A stretch of DNA of 5,378 nt, from the NCBI GenBank assembly GCA_947457525.1, contig CANGXE010000132.1, positions 1 through 5,378 of the forward strand. The letters run 5' to 3'. This DNA comes from Bacteroidota bacterium (GTDB lineage: Bacteria > Bacteroidota > Bacteroidia > Chitinophagales > LD1). The position numbers were made by a program, and so were the translations under genes. This document shows, piece by piece, positions 1 to 5,378 of this stretch (position 1 is the first letter of the stretch; each line of letters starts with the position of its first letter). Below the pieces are notes generated by a model. It searched no databases, had not been told where the DNA came from, and saw only the letters and a program-made list of their open reading frames with translations.

Positions 1-1
1 C

Positions 2-1399
2 ACCGAAATGAGCACGGCTTTCAGACGTTTCGGGTTTCTGGAGCACACCGCGGCTGGGTTGTTCTCGGTAGTCTATATTCCTTACTTAGGGTTTGCTCCG
101 AATGAGAAGGTTGTGGCTGCTGGTGGTTTATTGCCGGGCGAAAAACCTTTCCCCCGCTCTCCTATTCGTGAGTGGGCCGATGCTATCATCTTTGCGGTAG
201 TAGCCGCTACGCTCATCCGTATCTTTGTGTTCGAAGCTTATATGATTCCTACACCATCGATGGAGAAAACCTTGCTTGTTGGCGATTTCTTGTTTGTGTC
301 GAAGTTTCACTACGGCTCTCGTGTGCCGCAAACGCCTTTGGCTTTGCCTTTGGTGCACCACACGGTGCCGGTGTTTAACACCAAGTCTTACTTAGAATGG
401 GTTAAAGTACCTTACAAAAAGTTGCCAAGTTTGCAGCGTATTCATCGCAATGATATGGTTGTGTTTAACTTTCCGGCAGGAGACACAGTCGTGCTCGAAA
501 ATCAAGCGCCTGCTTACTATGACATTGTGCGCTACACGGCCTACTCTAACCGCGTGGACTACAACACCGCCCGCGAAATGCTTTGGAGCGACCCGAACAC
601 CCACATCGTGGCGCGCCCGGTGGACAAGCGTGAAAACTACATTAAACGCTGCGTGGGCATAGCCGGAGATGAATTAGCTATCAAAGACGGAGTCCTGTAC
701 ATCAACAACCAAGTGGCTTATCGCCCCGAAAATCTATACACGCCTTATTTGCTTAAGTTCAAAGACGGCAAAGGCTTGACCATGGAGCAAGTGAAAGAAT
801 TGCAGATTGAAGACATGACCGCTACGGCTGCAGACCGCACCACGCTCGCGCCAAACACCTTCGTGGCGTTGATGACCACCGCTAACTACAAAGCCTTGCA
901 ACAACTAGGCGTGACCGAAACGCTCCAACCTTTTGCCTATCCGCAAGGTCGTTTGCAATCGCCTATTGAGGATTTGTTTCCTAACGACACCGCTCGCTAT
1001 AAATGGAACGTAGATAACTTCGGCCCAATCCTTATCCCTAAAAAAGGCATGACCATCACCCTTACGGACAGCCTCTATCGCCAGTATGACCGCGCCATCC
1101 GCGTGTATGAAGGCAACGATGTGCAACAGAAAGACGATAAGTTTTTTATCAATGGAAAAGAGACCACCACCTACACTTTCAAAATGGATTACTTCTGGCT
1201 AATGGGCGATAATCGCCACAACTCACAAGACTCTCGATACTGGGGTTTTGTGCCCGAAGACCATGTGGTGGGTAAGGCTTGGTTCATTTGGATGAGCTAC
1301 GACAAAGATGGTTCTTTCTTGAGCAAAATCCGCTGGAACCGCCTCTTCAACTCTATCCACGGCAAATGGGCTCCGGACGAGAAGCACTTTACGGAGTAA
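2..1399 (+). CDS. lepB: Signal peptidase I, Bacteroidota type (5'-partial)
   Basis: This membrane serine protease cleaves signal peptides from exported proteins on the outer face of the inner membrane, using a Ser/Lys dyad. Numbering from the ATG at base 8, a hydrophobic stretch lies at about residues 12-30 and the main membrane anchor at about 57-76. The nucleophile is Ser84 in IPTPSMEKTLL, followed by GDFLFVSK. RNDMVVFNFP (147-156) comes next, then the general base Lys213 in YIKRCVGIAGDE, and the last conserved box GDNRHNSQDSR (400-410). An insertion of roughly 150 residues between Lys213 and that box is common in this phylum. The frame is open upstream of base 8 (codons Thr-Glu), and family members carry further N-terminal membrane sequence. 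The ATG at 8 is therefore probably internal, with some tens of residues lying outside the window. Family assignment is very secure; the true start cannot be seen. Confidence 0.95.
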   Translation, partial: TEMSTAFRRFGFLEHTAAGLFSVVYIPYLGFAPNEKVVAAGGLLPGEKPFPRSPIREWADAIIFAVVAATLIRIFVFEAYMIPTPSMEKTLLVGDFLFVSKFHYGSRVPQTPLALPLVHHTVPVFNTKSYLEWVKVPYKKLPSLQRIHRNDMVVFNFPAGDTVVLENQAPAYYDIVRYTAYSNRVDYNTAREMLWSDPNTHIVARPVDKRENYIKRCVGIAGDELAIKDGVLYINNQVAYRPENLYTPYLLKFKDGKGLTMEQVKELQIEDMTATAADRTTLAPNTFVALMTTANYKALQQLGVTETLQPFAYPQGRLQSPIEDLFPNDTARYKWNVDNFGPILIPKKGMTITLTDSLYRQYDRAIRVYEGNDVQQKDDKFFINGKETTTYTFKMDYFWLMGDNRHNSQDSRYWGFVPEDHVVGKAWFIWMSYDKDGSFLSKIRWNRLFNSIHGKWAPDEKHFTE

Positions 1400-1464
1400 A
1401 TTTAGTGTAATGGGTGAGTTGGAAATTGGTTTTTCAGTTAATCCTTAGTTATGGATGCGCTACC

Positions 1465-2781
1465 TTACTCCCGCTTCAAGGCGGCTTTGTAAGTCTCCAA
1501 ACACTTCACTCTTGCCAGTTCGTGTTGCACAATAGGATTGGGATATTGAGGTGTGCCAAACTCAGGCACCCATCGCTTGATGTACACTTGCTTGGCATCA
1601 AACCTAGCGGCTTGTGCCGTAGGGTTAAAGATGCGGAAGTAAGGCGCAGCATCGGTTCCTGAACCGGCTGCCCATTGCCAACCGCCATTGTTGGCCGCTA
1701 AGTCAAAGTCAAGCAATTTTTCGGCAAAATAAGCTTCGCCCCATCGCCAATCAATAAGCAAATGTTTGGTCAGAAAACTTGCCACCACCATGCGCACCCG
1801 GTTATGCATAAAACCCGTTTCATTCAGCTGACGCATGCCGGCATCAACGAGCGGATAGCCAGTTTTACCTGCGCACCAGGCAGCAAAATGAGTTTCGTTG
1901 TTTTCCCATTTTATGAAATCATATTCCGGACGAAACGAGCGTTTAGCCACATGAGGAAAATGCCAAAGAATTTGATGGTAAAAATCTCGCCAAATCAATT
2001 CCCCCACGAAGGTCTGATTGCGCTCGAGCGAATATTGTAACAGTTTGCGCACACTCAAGGTACCGAAACGCAAATGAATACCTAAGTGCGAAGTGCCGTT
2101 GACAGCCGGAAAATCGCGCTGTTCGGTGTAATTCTTGACAATATCATTCTTCACCACTCGGCTAGGAAATTCGAAATTGGTGTTCTCAAAACCTATGTCT
2201 TGCAATGATGGAATAGGGAGCGGTGCGGTAGCGAAGAAGTATTGACTGTTAGATACCGTGGGATAACTTTTAGTGTAAAAAGCATTGAGCTTGGTGCGCC
2301 ATTTTTTGCTAAAAGGGGTGAAAACAGTGTAGGGCTTGCCATCGTCTTTCACCACCTCATCGCGCTCGAAAATAACGATGTCTTTAAAAGTGTAAAAAGG
2401 TATACTTTGTGATTGGAGCAATGATTTTACTTGTTCATCACGCTTCGTTGCATAAGGCTCGTAGTCGTGGTTGGTGTACACCGCTTGGATGTTGTATTCA
2501 TTGGTCAAGTTATGCCACACTTCGGTGGGCGAACCTATTTTAACCAATAGTGAAGAACCATATTGAGCCAACTCCAACGAAAGGCGCGTTAACTCTTGAT
2601 GAATAAATTTGACCCGTTTGTCGGTCTTGTCACTAAGTTTATCGAGAATTTCTGTATCGAAAATAAATAGAGAAAGCACAGGTTTTCCGGCTTTCAGCGC
2701 ATGATAAAGAGCCGCATTGTCGTCAAGTCGCAAATCTCTGCGTAACCAGCAGACCGACAAAGAATTGTTATTTTTCACCAT
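1465..2781 (-). CDS. phr: Class I CPD photolyase (deoxyribodipyrimidine photo-lyase)
   Basis: This FAD enzyme uses blue or near-UV light to split cyclobutane pyrimidine dimers in DNA. The N-terminal antenna domain begins with WLRRDLRLDDNAAL (12-25). The C-terminal FAD domain holds SHLGIHLRFGTLS (231-243), GELIWRDFYHQ (260-270), MHNRVRM (325-331) and DLAANNGGWQW (360-370). By alignment with E. coli PhrB from memory, the electron-transfer tryptophans are W368, W345 and W292 (E. coli 382, 359, 306), and N364 matches the flavin-contacting N378. The lesion-pocket residues E261, W264, N327, M331 and W370 are also present, which favours a repair enzyme over a signalling cryptochrome. At 438 residues it is about full length, with no cryptochrome tail. 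The ATG fits the family start, and a weak AAGG lies about 10 bases upstream. The antenna cofactor (folate or deazaflavin) cannot be told. It converges with lepB and diverges from the secreted-protein gene, so it is probably transcribed alone. Confidence 0.95.
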   Translation of the reverse strand: MVKNNNSLSVCWLRRDLRLDDNAALYHALKAGKPVLSLFIFDTEILDKLSDKTDKRVKFIHQELTRLSLELAQYGSSLLVKIGSPTEVWHNLTNEYNIQAVYTNHDYEPYATKRDEQVKSLLQSQSIPFYTFKDIVIFERDEVVKDDGKPYTVFTPFSKKWRTKLNAFYTKSYPTVSNSQYFFATAPLPIPSLQDIGFENTNFEFPSRVVKNDIVKNYTEQRDFPAVNGTSHLGIHLRFGTLSVRKLLQYSLERNQTFVGELIWRDFYHQILWHFPHVAKRSFRPEYDFIKWENNETHFAAWCAGKTGYPLVDAGMRQLNETGFMHNRVRMVVASFLTKHLLIDWRWGEAYFAEKLLDFDLAANNGGWQWAAGSGTDAAPYFRIFNPTAQAARFDAKQVYIKRWVPEFGTPQYPNPIVQHELARVKCLETYKAALKRE

Positions 2782-2871
2782 TCCGGAACAACCTTTTTTA
2801 CAATTTGTTCATCTGATACTTTTAAGAATGGTCTATTTTACTATTTTCGTTTCACTAAAAAAAACTAAGTC
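2782..2871. promoter_or_regulatory. Divergent intergenic region, presumed promoters
   Basis: This 90-base A/T-rich gap separates the starts of the photolyase gene (- strand) and the secreted-protein gene (+ strand), so by position it should carry promoters for both. Bacteroidota promoters follow TTTG, about 19-21 bases, then TAnnTTTG. The nearest + strand matches to the -7 box are TACTTTTA (2817-2824) and TATTTTCG (2842-2849), each one base off, and neither has a good -33 partner. No clear match was found on the - strand. The leader before the ATG at 2872 is A-rich without a Shine-Dalgarno sequence, as is usual in this phylum. The assignment rests on position, and no particular box is established. 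Confidence 0.35.
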
Positions 2872-3252
2872 ATGAAGAAATCAATTTTATCTTTTGTGTT
2901 TGTTGCAGCTTTTGCTGTGGTTGCTTTTGCTCAACAATCTACTGAATTGTATAAATTCTCTACTCCTGCTGATGCCGAAAAAGTATTGAAAGTATTAAAT
3001 ACAGAGCTAAAACTTAGCCCTAATGATTTCGCTTTGGTTCGCAACTTGCTAGAGAAAAGCGCATTGAGCCAGTCTGAATTTGCAAAAACGGAAAATGCTA
3101 AAGATGCAGCAACTGCCAAAGTGATTCTAGAACGTCAAACTCGTCACATCGAAGGTAATTTGAAAAACATCATTGGCGAAGATCGTTACAATGCTTACGA
3201 ATTAGCTAAACCGGCTATCACTAAGAAAGTAGCTGATTTTGGTAAAAACTAA
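2872..3252 (+). CDS. Small secreted helical protein, function unknown
   Basis: I do not recognise this 126-residue protein as a named family. It begins with a clear Sec signal peptide: MKK, a hydrophobic core at about residues 4-17, and an AFA|QQ signal peptidase I site after residue 20. That leaves a mature periplasmic or secreted protein of about 106 residues. The mature part is rich in Ala, Lys, Glu and Leu and looks largely helical, with no cysteine, no lipobox and no further membrane segment. ELKLSPNDFALVRNLLEK (45-62) and IIGEDRYNAYELAK (100-113) loosely recall the paired helices and LTxxQ-type motifs of Spy/CpxP periplasmic chaperones, but this is only a weak resemblance. The ATG is the natural start because the signal peptide begins there. 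The gene stands alone, with a divergent promoter region upstream and a strong terminator directly after its stop. Codon use is more A/T-rich than in lepB. Confidence 0.85.
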   Translation: MKKSILSFVFVAAFAVVAFAQQSTELYKFSTPADAEKVLKVLNTELKLSPNDFALVRNLLEKSALSQSEFAKTENAKDAATAKVILERQTRHIEGNLKNIIGEDRYNAYELAKPAITKKVADFGKN

Positions 3253-4080
3253 TTAGCCAAAACATATTTGATTTAAAGAAGCGGTGAGTTCCACCGCTTT
3301 TTTATTGCCATAAACTTTCCCCTCAAAGTTAGTGACGGATTGCAAGCCACGCACCGCATTCGTCAACCAAAGTTCATCGGCTTGTAAAATATCTTCCAAT
3401 GCTAAACTCCGTTCTTCCATAACCTCCGGAAAGTTTTGCAATAGAAACTTGCGCATCACGCCATCTACGCCACCGTCAGCAATAGGCGGAGTAAGTATCT
3501 TATCTCCTTTCACGATAAATACATTCGAACTCAGCGCCTCAGCCACAAACCCATTGCTGTTGAGCAATAGCATTTCCTCCCAACCCTTTTCTTGCGCCAA
3601 TTGTGCGCCTAGTACATACCATTGTGCACTCGAAGATTTGATTTGACTTAATGCAGAAACAGGTTTCACAAAATCAGGGATAACTCCAATGCCAGAGATG
3701 GAGCTAACTTGAAAAGTATTTCTGTCTAACGGATTTGTTTGTATCACATAATCGAAGGTTCGCTGGTTGGGCAAGTATAAACCAGCACCGCTGCGGATAA
3801 AATGAACACGGATACGAGCATTGGTCAAGCCATTCGCAGTAGCTAAATCATGAATGGACGCACTTAATTTTTCTGCAGTAAAATCAACGGGGAGTTCTCC
3901 GCGCAACAACGAAACAGTAAAAGCTATTCGCTGCATATGCAAATAAATCAAGGGAATTTTGCCTTGCATCATCACCAGAGTCTCAAAAAAACCATCACCA
4001 TATAGCAATCCCCGATTAAAGAAAGGCAAAGCAGCATCAGCCTCGCTCATCAGCGTCCCGTTATAATTGATAAACTGCAT
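3253..4080 (-). CDS. pabC: Class IV aminotransferase-fold PLP enzyme, probable 4-amino-4-deoxychorismate lyase
   Basis: This is a fold-type IV PLP enzyme, most likely the lyase that releases pyruvate from 4-amino-4-deoxychorismate to give p-aminobenzoate for folate synthesis in the cytoplasm. The opening INYNGTLMSE and NRGLLYGDGFFETL (22-35) are typical of the family, and GDGxFET favours PabC over branched-chain aminotransferases. K148 in SQIKSSSAQW is the expected PLP Schiff-base lysine. E181 in VAEALSSNVF is the conserved glutamate near the cofactor, followed by LTPP and GVDGVMR (204-210). LTNAVRGLQSV (239-249) resembles the PabC-type end motif. At 275 residues it is full length. The start at 4080 lies 20 bases inside the upstream membrane-protein gene, with no clear Shine-Dalgarno sequence, suggesting co-transcription and perhaps coupled translation. 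A D-amino-acid or branched-chain aminotransferase remains possible: the fold is near certain, the substrate is not. Its stop abuts the stop of the convergent gene. Confidence 0.8.
   Translation of the reverse strand: MQFINYNGTLMSEADAALPFFNRGLLYGDGFFETLVMMQGKIPLIYLHMQRIAFTVSLLRGELPVDFTAEKLSASIHDLATANGLTNARIRVHFIRSGAGLYLPNQRTFDYVIQTNPLDRNTFQVSSISGIGVIPDFVKPVSALSQIKSSSAQWYVLGAQLAQEKGWEEMLLLNSNGFVAEALSSNVFIVKGDKILTPPIADGGVDGVMRKFLLQNFPEVMEERSLALEDILQADELWLTNAVRGLQSVTNFEGKVYGNKKAVELTASLNQICFG
3275..3303 (+). terminator. Intrinsic terminator of the small secreted-protein gene
   Basis: The inverted repeat AAGCGGTG (3279-3286) and CACCGCTT (3292-3299) forms an 8-bp perfect stem around the 5-base loop AGTTC. 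The stem can extend to 12 bp through one G-U pair and three A-U pairs (3275-3277 with 3301-3303). A run of six T follows the GC-rich core on the + strand (3298-3303), about 23 bases after the TAA at 3250-3252. This is a textbook Rho-independent terminator for the + strand gene. Read on the - strand, the hairpin is followed by the poorer tract TTCTTTAAAT, so it may work weakly in that direction. The whole element lies within the coding sequence of the convergent pabC-like gene, over codons for about residues 260-269. Confidence 0.88.
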
Positions 4081-5378
4081 ACGCTTCGTTTTTGACTAAC
4101 AATGTACCTAAGGCAGGAATACAACGAATAGGATAAAGTAAATGAGTAACGCCATTGTTTTTTAAGGCTAATAATTGTTCTGCGCTAAGCTGTTCAAAGT
4201 GTGTGTTGCTTTGTTGCTGTAAGGCAAATCCTTTGGCATCGCTGTCTTTATTTACACCATACACTTCTCCAACTCTGCGATACCATTCTTGCACAAAAAG
4301 TTGATGGCGCACATTGGCTTTAAACTCGACATAGCTGGAGCGCTGTGCATAAAACTTCAGCTCCGTGTTTTCGAAAGCTTGAATAAATACCGCGTCTTGA
4401 GGTGTATTCATTTTTATCTCTTCGGCTATGCAAATGATGGCTTCACGCTCTTTAAATCCAAAAATTTGAAACGGTACTTGGTAAGGTAATTTATCTGCCA
4501 AAAACACAACAATCACAAAAGAAAACAAAGTGCCTGCTAGAAGCATCCATCGCTCGAAGTGCAATTGAAATCGATGAATTGATAATCCCAAAAATAGAGG
4601 AAGCACGGCCAATAATGCTACCACACCAAAAAACTTCATCCATTGCGACACTTTATAAAATTGAAAGTTGGCGATTGGAATAAAGTGAAAAACATCAGTT
4701 GCAACGATATAAAACAACAAACCTAAACTGCCAATAAATAGGAATTGAAACAGAGGCTTTGATACCTTTCTAAAATAGATCATGCCAATGATTGTCAATG
4801 CTAAAAACACCATGACTTTCTTGGTGGGAAATGAAGCGAAGATGAAATGATGCGGGTGACGAAACTTAAACATCACCTCAAAAATAAATTCAGGAGCGAC
4901 TTGAGCTTCCCCTGATTTTTGCAGGAGAATAAAGAGCAAGTAAACACCGGCAGTAGCACCAAACAAACCAATAAACCGTAGAAAAATAGACCACTTTACT
5001 TGCCCTGCCATGGCCGCAAACAACAGGATAGCGGACAATACCAACATCACATCTAATCCATCTAGCAATTGAATAAAGGTGGCGATAGTCATTAACAAAG
5101 AGGCGACCATCCATCGCTTGTCAAGGAAGTAATTCATTGCCCAAACAATCAGAGCCGTAGCAACTCCTCCTGCTTGCAAACACTCGGAATAAACTTCCAC
5201 GTTTCCTAAGCCAAAATCATTAAGCGGAATGAGTGCAGTAGCCACCGCCACCCAAGCCCAATAACGATTTTGAATAAACCGAAGGGCTATTTTTTCTAAG
5301 CCCATGACCAAAAAAACTGTGCAAAGCATTTGACCTAGAAATGCAATCAATTCTAGATAATCAACAAAAGGCAAGAGC
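4061..5378 (-). CDS. Polytopic membrane protein, GT-C glycosyltransferase-like (5'-partial)
   Basis: The visible 438 codons encode about nine or ten membrane segments (near residues 8-27, 39-52, 66-84, 88-104, 108-123, 129-151, 187-201, 208-227, 246-266 and 276-292). A soluble C-terminal domain of about 140 residues follows. Between segments six and seven is the motif FRHPHHF (171-177). The soluble part has NTPQDAVFIQAF, YAQRSSYVEFKA and QEWYRR. This order, with a histidine-rich loop and a tail in which TP, an R-S-x-V strand and a WYxR helix recur, recalls uncharacterised membrane proteins related to GT-C sugar transferases (the DUF6798-type group, from memory). Substrate and reaction are unknown. 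The frame has no stop up to the right edge. The only start-like codon there is a TTG at 5374, so the true start lies outside and at least one membrane segment is probably missing. It precedes the pabC-like gene and overlaps it by 20 bases. Confidence 0.8.
   Translation of the reverse strand, partial: LLPFVDYLELIAFLGQMLCTVFLVMGLEKIALRFIQNRYWAWVAVATALIPLNDFGLGNVEVYSECLQAGGVATALIVWAMNYFLDKRWMVASLLMTIATFIQLLDGLDVMLVLSAILLFAAMAGQVKWSIFLRFIGLFGATAGVYLLFILLQKSGEAQVAPEFIFEVMFKFRHPHHFIFASFPTKKVMVFLALTIIGMIYFRKVSKPLFQFLFIGSLGLLFYIVATDVFHFIPIANFQFYKVSQWMKFFGVVALLAVLPLFLGLSIHRFQLHFERWMLLAGTLFSFVIVVFLADKLPYQVPFQIFGFKEREAIICIAEEIKMNTPQDAVFIQAFENTELKFYAQRSSYVEFKANVRHQLFVQEWYRRVGEVYGVNKDSDAKGFALQQQSNTHFEQLSAEQLLALKNNGVTHLLYPIRCIPALGTLLVKNEAYAVYQL

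Noticed and set aside
8..10. The ATG at base 8 as the true lepB start.
   Set aside because: The frame is open to the window edge, no leader is visible, and family members have more hydrophobic N-terminal sequence before this point.
172..662. Overlapping open frames on both strands within lepB, and similar ones within the photolyase and pabC-like genes.
   Set aside because: They lie in alternative frames of clearly conserved genes and show no recognisable motifs or plausible start signals.
1400..1464. The convergent lepB/photolyase gap, examined for a shared terminator or a small RNA.
   Set aside because: Only weak, imperfect complementarity was found (for example around GGAAATTGGTTTTTC), with no GC-rich stem and T-run; nothing supports a feature.
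1471..1484. Small inverted repeat CCGC-TTCAAG-GCGG near the photolyase stop.
   Set aside because: A 4-base stem inside coding sequence with no T-run is too weak to be a terminator.
2781..2788. Perfect 8-base palindrome TTCCGGAA touching the photolyase start codon, considered as a repressor operator.
   Set aside because: It is short, occurs once, has no nearby copy and overlaps coding sequence; 8-base palindromes arise by chance.
1465..3252. Photolyase plus neighbouring secreted protein as a light-responsive or defence module.
   Set aside because: No MerR/CarH-type photoreceptor, carotenoid gene, nuclease or other partner is visible, and the two genes are divergent, so adjacency alone does not support a system.

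Overview
The window looks like ordinary chromosomal DNA from a member of the Bacteroidota, most likely near the Chitinophagales, Saprospirales or Cytophagales. The best indicator is the signal peptidase. It has the Bacteroidota-type architecture: a hydrophobic N-terminal extension ahead of the usual anchor, a catalytic box reading IPTPSMEKTLL, and a large insertion between the catalytic lysine and the GDNRHNSQDSR box. Start codons mostly lack clear Shine-Dalgarno sequences and sit behind A/T-rich leaders, which also fits that phylum. No RNA genes, CRISPR arrays, insertion sequences or phage genes were seen, and no stretch over 100 bases lacks a gene.

Layout, left to right. (1) The 3' part of lepB, a signal peptidase I gene on the + strand, cut off by the left edge. 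(2) After a 65-base convergent gap with no convincing terminator, a complete class I CPD photolyase gene (phr-like) on the - strand. (3) A 90-base divergent gap that should hold the promoters of the photolyase and of the next gene. (4) A 126-residue secreted helical protein of unknown function on the + strand. (5) A strong intrinsic terminator for that gene, lying inside the 3' coding end of the gene that converges on it. (6) A class IV PLP enzyme on the - strand, probably 4-amino-4-deoxychorismate lyase (pabC). (7) A large polytopic membrane protein on the - strand, GT-C glycosyltransferase-like in layout, whose 3' end overlaps the pabC start by 20 bases and whose 5' end runs off the right edge.

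The genes do not form one pathway. They cover protein export, light-driven DNA repair, an uncharacterised envelope protein, folate (p-aminobenzoate) synthesis and an envelope or glycan-type membrane protein. The only likely co-transcribed pair is the membrane protein with the pabC-like gene. I found no convincing new multi-gene system. The most unusual feature is the convergent gene end at 3250-3303, where two stop codons abut as TAATTA and one gene's terminator hairpin doubles as the other gene's C-terminal codons.
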